A stretch of DNA of 64,000 nt, from the NCBI GenBank assembly GCA_913775795.1, contig CAJYLT010000060.1:1-64000 (forward strand), written 5' to 3'. The number at the start of each line of letters is the position of its first letter. The first letter of the stretch is position 1. A program made the position numbers and the translations under genes. The notes below the pieces were generated by a model. That model ran no database searches and had not been told where the DNA came from. It saw only the letters and a list, made by a program, of their open reading frames with translations. Shown piece by piece: positions 41,363-52,316 of this stretch. This stretch comes from an uncultured Sphingomonas sp. (GTDB lineage Bacteria > Pseudomonadota > Alphaproteobacteria > Sphingomonadales > Sphingomonadaceae).

Positions 41363-42496
41363 TCAGCCGATCAAGCCGGCGAGACTGCGCCAAAGTCCGA
41401 AAGCGCCAAGATCGTTGATCGTCACGAGTAGCATGAGCGCGAGCAGCGCGGCGAGCCCGCCGCGGAATGCCCATTCGAGCACCTGTGGGTCGACGGGCCG
41501 GCGGCGTACCGCCTCGATCGCATAGAAAAGAAGGTGCCCGCCATCGAGCATCGGCACTGGCAAGAGGTTGATGAACCCCAAGTTAATCGAGATGAGCGCA
41601 ATCAAACCGATGAACTCCGGCAGGCCGAGGCTGAGCTGCTGGCCCGACACCTGCGCGATGCGCAGCGGTCCGCCGAGCTCGTCCATCGACCGGCGGCCGG
41701 ACACGATCTGGCCGATCGTATCGACCATCATGCCGACGATCTCGCCGGTCCGCCGCACGCCGACGAGCGGTGCCTCGATCAGGCCGATTGGTTGGCGTAC
41801 CGTGCCCGCCGGCCCGATACCGAGCCGGCCGATACGATATTCGTTGCCGAAGCGGTCGCGCTCGCGCTGCTCGCCGATCGTGGCGACGAGAGTCTGCGAC
41901 GCGCCGCCGCGGTAGATGACGATCTCCGTCCGCTCGCCCGGTCGCAGCCGCGCGAAGCCGGCGATGTCGTCGAACGTCTCGATCGCCCGCCCGCCCAGGG
42001 TGCGCACGCGGTCGCCGGGGACCAGGCCGGCGGCGGCGGCCGCGCTGTTCGGCGCGACGATGCCCACCACCGGCGGCGTCCGGCTGACGCCATACGCATA
42101 GGCGAAACCACCGAGGATCAGGATCGCGAGGAGGAAATTGATCGCCGGACCCGCCGCGACGATGATCGCGCGCTGCCACACGGGCTTGGCCTGGAAGGTC
42201 TGCGCACGCTCGGCCGCGGGCAACGACAGCCATTCGGGGCTTGGCTGGCTGGCGGGGTTCATGTCGCCGGCGAAGCGGACATAGCCGCCGAGCGGCAGCC
42301 ATCCGAACTTCCACCGGGTGCCCCGCCGGTCGGTGAAGCCCACCACCTCGCGCCCGAAACCGATCGAGAATGCCTCGGCCTTCACCCCGAACCAGCGGCC
42401 CGCGAGGTAATGGCCCATCTCGTGCACGAACACGAGCGGACCGATCACCCCGACAAAGGCGAGGACCGTGAACAGGACACCGGGGTTTTCGATCAA
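41363..42496 (-). CDS. rseP: RIP metalloprotease RseP (site-2 protease)
   Basis: FVHEMGHYLAGRWFGVKAEAFSIGFG and C-terminal NLLPVPMLDGGHLLFY. Confidence 0.94.
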   Translation of the reverse strand: MIENPGVLFTVLAFVGVIGPLVFVHEMGHYLAGRWFGVKAEAFSIGFGREVVGFTDRRGTRWKFGWLPLGGYVRFAGDMNPASQPSPEWLSLPAAERAQTFQAKPVWQRAIIVAAGPAINFLLAILILGGFAYAYGVSRTPPVVGIVAPNSAAAAAGLVPGDRVRTLGGRAIETFDDIAGFARLRPGERTEIVIYRGGASQTLVATIGEQRERDRFGNEYRIGRLGIGPAGTVRQPIGLIEAPLVGVRRTGEIVGMMVDTIGQIVSGRRSMDELGGPLRIAQVSGQQLSLGLPEFIGLIALISINLGFINLLPVPMLDGGHLLFYAIEAVRRRPVDPQVLEWAFRGGLAALLALMLLVTINDLGAFGLWRSLAGLIG

Positions 42497-43650
42497 GCCA
42501 CGCGATCCTTTACCCGCTCGGCCGCGACCCGCCGCGCCTCGCCATCGACCGCCAGCACCGCATCGACGTCGAGCGGCGCGGGTGGATCATATGCCGCCAG
42601 CGTATCGGCAACGATTGCGGCAATTTCGAGGAAGCCGCAACGCCGCTTCAGGAATGCCTCGACCGCCACCTCGTTCGCGGCATTCAGGATCGCGGGGCGT
42701 GCGCCCCCTGCCCCCAGCGCCTCACGCGCGAGACGCAGCGGGGGGAAACGGACGGGATCCGGCGCCTCGAAATCGAGCCGGCCGAGCTTGATAAGATCGA
42801 GCGGCGCCAGCGGCGTCGCCATCCGGTCCGGCCAGGCGAGCGTATGCGCGATCGGCACGCGCATGTCGCTCGGCCCGATCTGTGCCAGCATCGAGCCGTC
42901 TACATATTCGACCAGCGAGTGGACGGCCGATTGCGGATGGACGACGATATCGATCGCGTCGCCCGAAACGGGGAACAGCCGCGCCGCCTCGATCAGCTCG
43001 AGGCCCTTGTTCATCATCGTCGCCGAATCGACGCTGATCTTCGCGCCCATCGACCAGTTGGGATGCGCGACCGCCTGTTCAGGGGTGACGCCCGCCATCT
43101 GCTCGAGCGACCAGGCACGGAACGGGCCGCCGCTCGCGGTCAGGATCAGGCGCCGCACGCCCGCGGGGCGATCGCCGGCGAGGCACTGGAAGATCGCGTT
43201 ATGCTCGCTGTCGGCGGGGAGCAGCGTCGCGCCGCTCGTCCGGGCGGCAGCGAGGATGATCTCACCCGCCGACACCAGCGGCTCCTTGTTGGCGATGACG
43301 ACGGTGCCGCCGCCCTCGATCGCGGCGAGCGTCGGGCCGAGGCCCGCGCAGCCAACGATCGCGCTCATGGTCCACTCGGCACCAGATCGCGCGGCATCGC
43401 AGACCGCTGCCATACCACCGGCAGCGCGCGTCGCGGTCCCGGCCAGCGCCTCGACCAACGCGGGCAGGCAGCTTTCGTCGGCGACGACGGCGAGTTCGGC
43501 GTTCGTCCGGCGCGCCGCCTCGGCCAAGCGTACGACGTCGCAATTGGCGGTCAGCGCGACCACGCGGAAGCGGTCGGGCTCGCGCTCGATCAGGTCGAGC
43601 GTCGAGGTGCCGATCGAGCCCGTCGCGCCGAGGATGGTCACGGTCCTCAT
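42493..43650 (-). CDS. dxr: 1-deoxy-D-xylulose-5-phosphate reductoisomerase
   Basis: RTVTILGATGSIGTSTLDLIE...LPADSEHNAIFQCL. Confidence 0.96.
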   Translation of the reverse strand: MRTVTILGATGSIGTSTLDLIEREPDRFRVVALTANCDVVRLAEAARRTNAELAVVADESCLPALVEALAGTATRAAGGMAAVCDAARSGAEWTMSAIVGCAGLGPTLAAIEGGGTVVIANKEPLVSAGEIILAAARTSGATLLPADSEHNAIFQCLAGDRPAGVRRLILTASGGPFRAWSLEQMAGVTPEQAVAHPNWSMGAKISVDSATMMNKGLELIEAARLFPVSGDAIDIVVHPQSAVHSLVEYVDGSMLAQIGPSDMRVPIAHTLAWPDRMATPLAPLDLIKLGRLDFEAPDPVRFPPLRLAREALGAGGARPAILNAANEVAVEAFLKRRCGFLEIAAIVADTLAAYDPPAPLDVDAVLAVDGEARRVAAERVKDRVA

Positions 43651-44459
43651 GCCGCCGAAGCTCCCAACACGATCACCAACAATGCCGCCAGCGGCGCGAC
43701 CGGCACGATCCCGTCGAGCCGGTCGAGCATCCCGCCATGGCCGGGCAGCAGCGTGCCCGAATCCTTGATCCCCGCCCGCCGCTTGAGCCAGCTTTCATAC
43801 AGGTCGCCCAGCGCCGACACGACCGCCAGCACCGGCGTCATCGCCGCCAGCCATGGCGACAGGCCATATTGCGCCATGATCCCGCCGAGCACCGCCGCGG
43901 CGACGAGGCCGCCGAGAAAACCCGACCACGTCTTGTTCGGGCTGATCGCGGGCGCAAAGCGCGGCCCGCCGACCGACCGGCCGACGAAGAACGCCGCGGT
44001 ATCGCATGCCCAGACGAGGCCCATCGCCCAGAGCGACAGGAACAGCCCGTCGGGCATCGACCGCAGCAGCAGCAGCGACAGCGCCGGCAGCCCGACATAG
44101 AGGATGCCGCCCGCCAGTGCCCGCTTCTGCGTCACCGCGCCGACGAAGAACGCCGCGCCGACGACGAGGCCGAGCGAGAAGAAGGACGGGCCGCTGGCGA
44201 TCGGCGCCATGATCGCGAGCGGGATCGAGATCGCGAACTGGCCGATCTGCTTGTCGCGATGCGACGCGCCGAACATCGCCGACCATTCACTCATCATGAT
44301 GAGCGCGCCGACGACGACGACCAGCCAGAAGGCGAGCCCACCCCACCAGAGCGCACAGAAGGCGAGCGCCAGAAGGCTGAAACCGACAGTCAGGCGCTGC
44401 TTCAGGTTCGCCTTGCGCCGGGCCTTTTCATCGAGGACGACCGGATCGATCGGCGTCAC
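43647..44459 (-). CDS. cdsA: Phosphatidate cytidylyltransferase
   Basis: Multi-TM; SALGDLYESWLKRRAGIKDSGTLLPGHGGMLDRLD. Confidence 0.93.
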   Translation of the reverse strand: MTPIDPVVLDEKARRKANLKQRLTVGFSLLALAFCALWWGGLAFWLVVVVGALIMMSEWSAMFGASHRDKQIGQFAISIPLAIMAPIASGPSFFSLGLVVGAAFFVGAVTQKRALAGGILYVGLPALSLLLLRSMPDGLFLSLWAMGLVWACDTAAFFVGRSVGGPRFAPAISPNKTWSGFLGGLVAAAVLGGIMAQYGLSPWLAAMTPVLAVVSALGDLYESWLKRRAGIKDSGTLLPGHGGMLDRLDGIVPVAPLAALLVIVLGASAA

Positions 44460-45187
44460 AGGCCACCGAACCGGCGTTGGCGACGCATGAAACACTCGAC
44501 TGCCTCGGCCAGCGTGTCGGCGTTGAAGTCGGGCCAGAGCGTGTCGACGAACAGGAGTTCGGCATAGGCCGCCTGCCACAACAGGAAGTTCGACAGCCGC
44601 TGCTCGCCCGAGGTGCGGATGAGCAGGTCGAGCGGCGGCAGCTCGCGCGTGGTCAGCTCGCCTTCGATCCGTGCCTCGTCGATATCGGCGGGATCGATCG
44701 TGCCGTCCCGCGCGGCGGCTGCGAGGCGGCGCGCGGCGGCGGCAATCTCCGCCTGCGCGCCGTAGTTGAGCGCGATGACGATCGTCGGGCCGGTATTGAC
44801 CGCGGTCCGCGCGATCGCATCGTCGATCATCGCGACCAGATCGCGGGACAGGGCATGATAGTCGCCGATCACCCGCAGCCGCACATTGTCGGCGACCAGC
44901 GTCGCGATCTCCGCGCGCAGGAAATGGCGCAGCAGGCCCATCAGGTCCTGCACTTCCTCGGCCGGACGGCGCCAGTTCTCCGACGAGAAGGCGTAGAGCG
45001 TCAGCACCTCGATGCCGAGGTCGCGGGCGGCGCGGGTGACGCGGCGCACCGCTTCGACGCCCTGCTTGTGCCCGGCGGCTCGCGGCAAGCGCCGGGCCTT
45101 TGCCCAGCGGCCGTTGCCGTCCATGATGATCGCGACATGGCGCGGTCGGTCGCCCGCCAGCGCCGAGGCATCGATCTGGGTCGCCAT
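44456..45187 (-). CDS. uppS: Isoprenyl transferase (undecaprenyl diphosphate synthase)
   Basis: HVAIIMDGNGRWAKARRLPRAAGHKQGVEAVRR. Confidence 0.95.
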   Translation of the reverse strand: MATQIDASALAGDRPRHVAIIMDGNGRWAKARRLPRAAGHKQGVEAVRRVTRAARDLGIEVLTLYAFSSENWRRPAEEVQDLMGLLRHFLRAEIATLVADNVRLRVIGDYHALSRDLVAMIDDAIARTAVNTGPTIVIALNYGAQAEIAAAARRLAAAARDGTIDPADIDEARIEGELTTRELPPLDLLIRTSGEQRLSNFLLWQAAYAELLFVDTLWPDFNADTLAEAVECFMRRQRRFGGL

Positions 45188-45224
45188 CAACGCGCCCGTT
45201 TGTCGAGGAGCCGAACCACCGGCA

Positions 45225-45782
45225 TCACTTGCCGAGGATTTCCTTTTCCTTCGCCGCCGCCGCCGCGTCGAGGTCGGCAATCGTCGCGTCGGTCAGCTTC
45301 TGGACCTCGGTCTCGAGCTTTTTGCGCTCGTCCTCCGAATAGACGCCCTTCTTCTCGTCGGTCTTGAGCGCGTCCATGCCGTCGCGGCGGACGTTGCGGA
45401 CCGCGATGCGCGCCTTTTCCGCGTACTGCCCGGCGAGCTTGGCGAGTTCCTTGCGGCGCTCCTCGGTCAGGTCTGGGATCGGCAGCCTGAGCGTGTTGCC
45501 GTCGTTGATCGGGTTGAGGCCGAGGCCCGCCGAGCGGATCGCCTTTTCCACGGGGCCGACGTTCGACTTGTCCCACACCTGCACCGACAGCATCCGCGGC
45601 TCGGGGACCGAGACGGTCGCGACCTGCACCAGCGGCATGTGCGCGCCGTAAACCTCGACGGTGACGGGATCGAGCAGCGAGGTCGAGGCGCGGCCGGTGC
45701 GCAGGCCCGCGAGGTCGCCCTTCAGCGATTCGACGGCACCCGCCATGCGGCGCTCGAGATCAGCCTTGTCGTATGCGGCCAT
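45225..45782 (-). CDS. frr: Ribosome recycling factor
   Basis: [23 protein letters not shown]...[23 protein letters not shown]. Confidence 0.95.
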   Translation of the reverse strand: MAAYDKADLERRMAGAVESLKGDLAGLRTGRASTSLLDPVTVEVYGAHMPLVQVATVSVPEPRMLSVQVWDKSNVGPVEKAIRSAGLGLNPINDGNTLRLPIPDLTEERRKELAKLAGQYAEKARIAVRNVRRDGMDALKTDEKKGVYSEDERKKLETEVQKLTDATIADLDAAAAAKEKEILGK

Positions 45783-45794
45783 GATCGGCTCTCC

Positions 45795-46520
45795 TTATGC
45801 TTGTGGCTTGCGGACGATGGTCGCGGTGCCCTGCCCGCCGATGACGGCGGCAAGATTGCCCTCGTCGCGGATCGAAAAGACGACGATCGGGATGTCGCTG
45901 TCGCGGCAGAGCGCGACGGCGCTGGCGTCCATCACCTTGAGATTGTCGGCGAGCACGCGGTCGTAGCTGAGCTCGTCATAGCGGGTCGCGGTCGGCACCT
46001 TCTTCGGGTCGGCGTCGTATACGCCGTCGACGCTGGTGCCTTTGAACAGCGCGTCACAGCCCATTTCGGCCGCGCGGAGCGCCGCGGTGGTATCGGTCGT
46101 GAAGAACGGCAGGCCCGTGCCCGCCGCGAACAGGACGACCCGGCCCTTTTCCATGTGACGCTGCGCACGCCGGCGGACATAGGGCTCGCACACGCTGGCC
46201 ATCGGGATCGCCGACTGGACGCGGGTGTCGACGCCCGCCTTCTCCAGCGCGTTCTGCATGGCGAGCGCGTTCATGACGGTCGCCAGCATGCCCATGTAAT
46301 CGGCCGAGGCACGGTCGAAGCCCTGTGCGGCACCCGCCAGCCCGCGAAAGATGTTGCCGCCGCCGACGACCATGCACAGCTCGACGCCGCTGTCGGCGAT
46401 CGCCTTCACCTCTTCGGCGACGCGCGCGCAGGTTTCGGGATCGATGCCGTACTGGCCCTGGCCCATCAGGACCTCGCCCGAGAGCTTCAGAAGGATACGC
46501 TTGAAAGTGGGGCGGCTCAT
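45795..46520 (-). CDS. pyrH: UMP kinase
   Basis: [36 protein letters not shown]...GGGNIFRG. Confidence 0.95.
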   Translation of the reverse strand: MSRPTFKRILLKLSGEVLMGQGQYGIDPETCARVAEEVKAIADSGVELCMVVGGGNIFRGLAGAAQGFDRASADYMGMLATVMNALAMQNALEKAGVDTRVQSAIPMASVCEPYVRRRAQRHMEKGRVVLFAAGTGLPFFTTDTTAALRAAEMGCDALFKGTSVDGVYDADPKKVPTATRYDELSYDRVLADNLKVMDASAVALCRDSDIPIVVFSIRDEGNLAAVIGGQGTATIVRKPQA

Positions 46521-46550
46521 GGGTCCCGCTTGGTTGAGTGAAGGGGGCAG

Positions 46551-46584
46551 CAAAACGGCGCGGACCTTAGGAGCCCCGCGCCGT
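46551..46584 (-). terminator. Intrinsic-terminator-like hairpin between tsf and pyrH
   Basis: ACGGCGCGG (46555-46563)/CCGCGCCGT (46576-46584); minus-strand 3' side is TTTTGC. Confidence 0.55.
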
Positions 46585-46633
46585 GATGCCAACCTATTAC
46601 GCCCTTCCCCGCCATGGGCAAGGGCGGAACGGC

Positions 46634-47572
46634 TTAGTTCTTCGAGAGGCCCGCGGTCGCGGCGACTTCGGCAGCGAAGTCGCTCTCTTCCTTCTCGATG
46701 CCCTCGCCGAGCTGGAAGCGGACGTAATCGACCAGCTTGATCGACGCGCCGGCGTCCTTGGCCGCCTTCGCGATGACGTCGCCGACGGGGGTCTTGCCGT
46801 CCATCACGAACGCCTGCGTCAGAAGGGCGTTCTCCTTCTTGAACTTCTCGATCGGGCCATTGAGGATCTTCTGAGCGACCTCGTCCGACTTGCCGACGAT
46901 CTTCTCGGCGTTCTTCTCGCGCAGGATCGCGGCCTCGCGCTCGACGACCTCGGGGTCGAGATCCTCAGCGGTCAGCGCCAGCGGGAAGGCCGCGGCGACG
47001 TGCATCGCGATCTGCTTGCCCAGCGGCTCGAGCACGTCGACGCCGGCATCCGATTCGAGCGCGACGAGCACGCCGATCTTGCCGAGGCCCGGGGCGGCGG
47101 CGTTGTGGACGTACGGGATCACCGCGCCCTGCGTGACCGACACGGCCTTTGCGCGGCGGAGCACCTGGTTCTCGCCGATGGTCGAGATGTTGTTGGTCAG
47201 CACTTCCTCGACCGTGCCGCCGGCGGGCATCACCGCGCCCTTCAGCGCATCGACATTGTCACCCTGCTCGAGCGCGATCGTCGTGACGTTGCGGACGAAG
47301 TCCTGGAAAATCTCGTTCTTGGCGACGAAGTCGGTCTGCGAGTTCACCTCGACCGCCACGCCCTTGGTCCCGGCGACTGCGACGCCGACCAGGCCCTCGG
47401 CCGCGGTGCGGCTCGACTTCTTGGCGGCAGCCGCGAGGCCCTTGGTGCGCAGCCAGTCGACGGCGGCTTCCATGTCGCCGCCATTCTCGGCCAGCGCCTT
47501 CTTGCAATCCATCATGCCGGCGCCCGAACGCTCGCGCAGTTCCTTGACGGCGGCTGCCGTGATCTCGGCCAT
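46634..47572 (-). CDS. tsf: Elongation factor Ts
   Basis: [42 protein letters not shown]. Confidence 0.96.
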   Translation of the reverse strand: MAEITAAAVKELRERSGAGMMDCKKALAENGGDMEAAVDWLRTKGLAAAAKKSSRTAAEGLVGVAVAGTKGVAVEVNSQTDFVAKNEIFQDFVRNVTTIALEQGDNVDALKGAVMPAGGTVEEVLTNNISTIGENQVLRRAKAVSVTQGAVIPYVHNAAAPGLGKIGVLVALESDAGVDVLEPLGKQIAMHVAAAFPLALTAEDLDPEVVEREAAILREKNAEKIVGKSDEVAQKILNGPIEKFKKENALLTQAFVMDGKTPVGDVIAKAAKDAGASIKLVDYVRFQLGEGIEKEESDFAAEVAATAGLSKN

Positions 47573-47594
47573 GTCGATTTCCTTCTTAAAATGC

Positions 47595-47628
47595 GGGCGG
47601 GGTCAGTGCGAATTGCCCTGCCCCGCCC
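47595..47628. other. Hairpin in the rpsB-tsf intergenic region (possible attenuator)
   Basis: GGGCGGGG (47595-47602) / CCCCGCCC (47621-47628). Confidence 0.4.
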
Positions 47629-47681
47629 GAATGACAGATCGGTGACGCGGGCGGTCACCCGACGCGCGTCTTGTCAGGCGA

Positions 47682-48467
47682 TCAGGCCTGCGCAGGCGCT
47701 TCCTCGGCCGGGGCCGTCTCGGTCAGCGCGGGCTCTGCCGGCGGCTCGGCCATCGCGCCGAAGTCCTGGCTCTGCATCGCGGCCTGGTTGTTGCCGCGGG
47801 TCGCGGCGATCGCCATCGCCTCGCAATAGAGGCGGATCGCACGGCTCGCGTCGTCGTTTGCCGGCACCGGGAAGGCGATGCCGTCGGGCGAGACGTTCGA
47901 ATCGAGGATCGCGACGACCGGGATGCCGAGCGTGTTGGCTTCCTTGATCGCCAGCTCTTCCTTGTTCGCGTCGATGACGAACATGATGTCGGGGATGCCG
48001 CCGAGATCACGGATGCCGCCGAGCGAAAGCTCCAGCTTGTCCTTCTCGCGCGTCAGGTTGAGCACTTCCTTCTTGGTCAGGCCGTGCGTGTCGCCCGACA
48101 GCTGCTCCTCGAGCGTCTTGAGGCGCTTGATCGAGCCCGAGATCGTCTTCCAATTGGTGAGCATGCCGCCCAGCCAGCGGTGGTTGACGAAATGCTGGCC
48201 CGACTTGCGCGCGGCCTCTGCGATCGGCTCCTGCGCCTGGCGCTTGGTGCCGACGAACAGGACCTTGCCGCCGCCGGCGACGGTCGACGACACGAAGTCG
48301 AGCGCGCGCGCGAACAGCGGCACGGTCTGCGACAGGTCGAGGATGTGGACGCCGTTGCGATCGCCGAAGATGTACGGCTTCATCTTGGGGTTCCAGCGAT
48401 GCGTCTGGTGGCCGAAGTGCGCGCCCGATTCGATCAGCTGGTGCATGGTGACGACAGGTGCCGCCAT
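47682..48467 (-). CDS. rpsB: 30S ribosomal protein S2
   Basis: [41 protein letters not shown]. Confidence 0.96.
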   Translation of the reverse strand: MAAPVVTMHQLIESGAHFGHQTHRWNPKMKPYIFGDRNGVHILDLSQTVPLFARALDFVSSTVAGGGKVLFVGTKRQAQEPIAEAARKSGQHFVNHRWLGGMLTNWKTISGSIKRLKTLEEQLSGDTHGLTKKEVLNLTREKDKLELSLGGIRDLGGIPDIMFVIDANKEELAIKEANTLGIPVVAILDSNVSPDGIAFPVPANDDASRAIRLYCEAMAIAATRGNNQAAMQSQDFGAMAEPPAEPALTETAPAEEAPAQA

Positions 48468-48723
48468 AGGGATATCTCCTTCCGGTTAGTCCTCTGGGAA
48501 GCAAGCGACCCTCGGCACACCTGAAAGGTAGCGTCGGGCACCGGGTTATGGGCTTCCCATGCGGGTTGAGCGCGTGCCCTTAGACGAGCACGACCCGGAG
48601 ATCAACGCTTGACAGACGGAACGGATGAGGAACATAAAGGGCTTGCAACGGGATCATGGAACCGGCTCGTCGCAAAGCTGTTCATAAGTAACGTTTCGTT
48701 AACCGTGTTCCGCGGTTCGAGGA

Positions 48724-48954
48724 GTGGGTCAGGTGGTCGCTATTCTCGCTTTTGCGCTGTTCGCTTTTGCCGGTTTCGTCGCATTGGGCGTGATCGCCGC
48801 GACGATCGCGCCGTACCGCGCGCGGATCGCTTGCCTGCTGGTGCATGGCACGCAGAGCCGGATCGCTGCACTGCCGCCGCTGCCCTCGCGCGGCGAGACG
48901 CGGGCTACGCCGCGGCTGACGGCCTCGCCGGCGCATCTGCGCGCAGCCGCCTGA
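48724..48954 (+). CDS. Small hypothetical membrane protein
   Basis: GTG start; N-terminal TM segment (VVAILAFALFAFAGFVALGVIAATIA); SD-like GAGGAG upstream; 3' end overlaps pssA by 50 nt in convergent orientation. Confidence 0.55.
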   Translation: MGQVVAILAFALFAFAGFVALGVIAATIAPYRARIACLLVHGTQSRIAALPPLPSRGETRATPRLTASPAHLRAAA

Positions 48955-49690
48955 CGCGGGCATAGGCGGCGATGCTGAACGGGATCGTCGCCACATAGGC
49001 CAGGCAGATGACGCTGAGCGTCTGCCACGGCGCCGAGACCATCGCGGCGGCAAAGATCACGACGACCGCCAGCGCCTCGAACCGCACACGCCGACGCAGG
49101 CGAAGCGACGACCAGGAGAAGGTCGCGAGGCTCGAAACCATCAGGAACGCAGTGAACGCCACCCATGGCGCGACGAGCCAAGGCGAGCGGAACACCGCTT
49201 CCTCGGTCCAGAACCATAGATACATCGGCAACATCGCAAGACCCGCGCCCGCGGGTGCGGGTACGCCGGTCAGGAAGCCAGCCGACTTGTGCGGCTGCTC
49301 CGCAACGTCGATGTTCGCGTTGAATCGGGCAAGGCGCAGTGCGCAGAAGACGGCGTAGATCAACGCCGCCAGCCATCCGATCCGCGGGATACCCATGAGC
49401 GACCAGAGATAGACGATGAGCGCGGGCGACACGCCGAAGCTGATCGCGTCGGACAGGCTGTCGAGCTCGGCGCCGAACCGACTCTCGCCGCGGACGAGCC
49501 GGGCGATCCGCCCGTCGATCCCGTCGAGCACCCCGGCCAGCAGCACCATCAGCACCGCCCGCTCCCAATCGCCGGCGATCGCGAAGCGGATGCCCGTCAG
49601 GCCCGAGCACAGCGCCATGGCGGTGACGGCATTCGGCGCGATCGCACGCAGCGGCAGGCCGCGACCCGGACGGCGGGGGCGAAGCGCCAT
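48905..49690 (-). CDS. pssA: CDP-diacylglycerol--serine O-phosphatidyltransferase
   Basis: DGIDGRIARLVRGESRFGAELDSLSDAISFGVSPAL, the CDP-alcohol phosphotransferase motif. Confidence 0.94.
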   Translation of the reverse strand: MALRPRRPGRGLPLRAIAPNAVTAMALCSGLTGIRFAIAGDWERAVLMVLLAGVLDGIDGRIARLVRGESRFGAELDSLSDAISFGVSPALIVYLWSLMGIPRIGWLAALIYAVFCALRLARFNANIDVAEQPHKSAGFLTGVPAPAGAGLAMLPMYLWFWTEEAVFRSPWLVAPWVAFTAFLMVSSLATFSWSSLRLRRRVRFEALAVVVIFAAAMVSAPWQTLSVICLAYVATIPFSIAAYARVRRLRADAPARPSAAA

Positions 49691-50424
49691 TACTGGGCGA
49701 CGCCCGTCGGCGCCTCGACCCCGATACGGCCGATGATCGTCTCGCCCGCGACGCTGCGCTGGCCGAGAATGACCTGCGGCTCATAACCCGCTGGCAGGAA
49801 CACATCGACACGGCTGCCGAAGCGGATGAGGCCGATGCGCTGGCCCGCGACGACCATGTCGCCCGGCTTCACGAAGGCGAGGATGCGGCGCGCGATGAGG
49901 CCGGCGATCTGGGTGAAGCCGAAGCGGGTGCCGTCCGGCGCCTCGACGACGATATGCTGGCGCTCATTCTCGTCCGACGCCTTGTCGAGGTCGGCGTTCA
50001 CGAACTTGCCCGAGATATAGACGACCTGACGGATCGTGCCGGTGATCGGCGTACGATTGATGTGCACGTCGAACACGCTCATGAAGATCGACACGCGCGT
50101 CAGCGGCCCCTCGCCCAGCCCCTGCGGACCAGAAAGCTCGGGCGGCAGCGCGACCTGCTGGATCATCGTCACCAGGCCATCGGCGGGCGCGACGATCAGC
50201 CCTGGCCCCTGCGGCGTCACCCGGACGGGATCGCGGAAGAAAGCGGCGACCCAGAGCGTGACGCCCAGGAACGGCCAGGTCCAGAACCAGCCCCCGCTGA
50301 TGAAATAGACCAGTGCCGAGATCGCCAGCGCGATCAGGACGTATTTGCGCCCCTCGGGATGGACGGCGGGGAAGCGCCACTTGACGGTCGAGGTGGCGAT
50401 GGGCGGCTTTTCGAGTGATGGCAT
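49690..50424 (-). CDS. psd: Phosphatidylserine decarboxylase
   Basis: [13 protein letters not shown]...[17 protein letters not shown]...[14 protein letters not shown] (pyruvoyl GS-type site). Confidence 0.94.
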   Translation of the reverse strand: MPSLEKPPIATSTVKWRFPAVHPEGRKYVLIALAISALVYFISGGWFWTWPFLGVTLWVAAFFRDPVRVTPQGPGLIVAPADGLVTMIQQVALPPELSGPQGLGEGPLTRVSIFMSVFDVHINRTPITGTIRQVVYISGKFVNADLDKASDENERQHIVVEAPDGTRFGFTQIAGLIARRILAFVKPGDMVVAGQRIGLIRFGSRVDVFLPAGYEPQVILGQRSVAGETIIGRIGVEAPTGVAQ

Positions 50425-50570
50425 CGCGCGGGTCTAACCGTGCCGGTCCCGCGATACAATCAGTTGTGGCAATAGCCCGCCAGCAAAGCCGATCGCCCCC
50501 GCGGTTGATCCCGGCGCGCGCGCGGCTTAGGGAGCGCGCAAACCTCCCTCAAGGATACAGCGAGACGTTG

Positions 50571-51791
50571 ATGGCGAAGATCAAGGTGAAGACGCCCGTC
50601 GTGGAGATCGACGGCGATGAAATGACCCGGATCATCTGGGCGTGGATCCGCGAGCGCCTGATCCTCCCCTATCTCGACATCGACCTCGAATATTACGACC
50701 TCGCCGTCGAGAAGCGCGACGAGACCGACGACAAGATCACCGTCGATTCGGCCAAGGCGATTCAGAAGTACGGCGTCGGCGTGAAGTGCGCGACGATCAC
50801 TCCCGACGAGCAGCGGGTCGAGGAGTTCGGCCTCAAGAAGATGTGGAAGTCGCCGAACGGCACGATCCGCAACATCCTGGGCGGCGTGGTCTTCCGCGAG
50901 CCGATCGTCATCAAGAACGTCCCCCGCCTCGTCCCCGGCTGGACGCACCCGATCGTCGTCGGCCGCCATGCGTTCGGCGACCAGTATCGCGCGACCGACT
51001 ATCGCGTGCCGGGCCCGGGCAAGCTGCGCCTCGTTTTCGAGGGCGATGACGGCACCGTGATCGACGAGGAGGTGTTCAAGTTCCCCTCGGCCGGCGTCGC
51101 GATGGCGATGTACAATCTCGACGACTCGATCCGCGATTTCGCGCGCGCCAGCCTGAACTACGGCCTCGGCCGCGGCTGGCCGGTGTACCTGTCGACCAAG
51201 AACACGATCATGAAGGCCTATGACGGGCGCTTCAAGGACATCTTCCAGGAGGTGTTCGAGACCGAATTCGCGCCCCAGTTCAAGGAAGCCGGCATCGAGT
51301 ATCAGCACCGCCTGATCGACGACATGGTGGCCAGCGCGCTCAAGTGGCACGGCGAGTTCGTGTGGGCGTGCAAGAACTACGACGGCGACGTCCAGTCGGA
51401 CACGGTGGCGCAGGGCTTCGGCTCGCTCGGCCTCATGACCTCGGTCCTGATGACCCCCGACGGCAAGACGATCGAGGCGGAGGCGGCGCACGGCACCGTC
51501 ACGCGCCACTATCGCCAGCACCAGCAGGGCAAGGCGACGTCGACCAACCCGATCGCGTCGATCTTCGCTTGGACCGGCGGCCTCAAGTATCGCGGCAAGT
51601 TCGACGGCACCCCCGACGTGACCCGCTTCGCCGAGACGCTGGAGCGCGTCTGCGTCGAGACAGTCGAGGGCGGCGCGATGACCAAGGATCTCGCGATCTT
51701 GATCGGTCCGGACCAGCCCTGGATGACGACCGAGCAGTTCTTCGAGGCGATCCGCGTGAACCTCGAAACCGCGATGGGCGAGTGGAAGTAA
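50571..51791 (+). CDS. icd: NADP-dependent isocitrate dehydrogenase
   Basis: [44 protein letters not shown], eukaryote-type monomer family. Confidence 0.96.
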   Translation: MAKIKVKTPVVEIDGDEMTRIIWAWIRERLILPYLDIDLEYYDLAVEKRDETDDKITVDSAKAIQKYGVGVKCATITPDEQRVEEFGLKKMWKSPNGTIRNILGGVVFREPIVIKNVPRLVPGWTHPIVVGRHAFGDQYRATDYRVPGPGKLRLVFEGDDGTVIDEEVFKFPSAGVAMAMYNLDDSIRDFARASLNYGLGRGWPVYLSTKNTIMKAYDGRFKDIFQEVFETEFAPQFKEAGIEYQHRLIDDMVASALKWHGEFVWACKNYDGDVQSDTVAQGFGSLGLMTSVLMTPDGKTIEAEAAHGTVTRHYRQHQQGKATSTNPIASIFAWTGGLKYRGKFDGTPDVTRFAETLERVCVETVEGGAMTKDLAILIGPDQPWMTTEQFFEAIRVNLETAMGEWK

Positions 51792-51817
51792 GGCTTTCGC
51801 CGCTAATGGATTGAAAG

Positions 51818-51848
51818 GGGCGCCCCGGGAAACCGGGGCGCCCTTTTT
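51818..51848 (+). terminator. Intrinsic terminator of icd
   Basis: GGGCGCCCCGG-GAAA-CCGGGGCGCCC-TTTTT, 11-bp perfect stem with GNRA tetraloop. Confidence 0.92.
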
Positions 51849-51892
51849 CTCATGGGTTGACCGGACCTACGGGAAGCGACCACTCTGTCCGC

Positions 51893-52312
51893 ATGAAATG
51901 GTCGGTCGTAAGGGCGTGGGGCGCGAAGATCGCCCTTTCCGTTGCTCTCATGGTGTTTGGTGCCGACCTATGGTCGCTCTATCTTTGCAGCATCGAACCT
52001 ACACTCGCGGCAAGCATTGACCGTCTTAACGACTGGTTTGGTCCGACGCTGATCGCGCTCATGGCGCTGTATCACTGGCTTAGCCCCGCGATAGAAAACG
52101 AGGCTTACAAAGATGTTTCGCCTCGGCTGTCCGGAGCGGTAACTGTCGTGCTGGTTGGTACGGCAGCGGCGATCGCGTTGGTCAGTTACAGCGCGGCATT
52201 GGCGGCGGGCACATGGCTGTTGGCGATCCTTGTCACCATCGTAATCTGGCGGTTCGCGTCAAAGAATGCCGACCAGATCGGTGAGGCAAGATTCGGCGTG
52301 ACAGGCGACTAG
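51893..52312 (+). CDS. Hypothetical membrane protein
   Basis: ATG at 51893; three or four predicted TM segments; no recognisable family; between the icd terminator and convergent mltG. Confidence 0.6.
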   Translation: MKWSVVRAWGAKIALSVALMVFGADLWSLYLCSIEPTLAASIDRLNDWFGPTLIALMALYHWLSPAIENEAYKDVSPRLSGAVTVVLVGTAAAIALVSYSAALAAGTWLLAILVTIVIWRFASKNADQIGEARFGVTGD

Positions 52313-52316
52313 GCCC

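Noticed and set aside
41534-43768. 744-aa plus-strand ORF opposite rseP/dxr
   Set aside because: Shadow ORF from high GC codon bias; the minus strand encodes clear RseP and Dxr, and the plus translation is low-complexity with no domain.
45012-46541. 509-aa plus ORF opposite uppS/frr/pyrH
   Set aside because: Antisense shadow spanning three well-defined genes.
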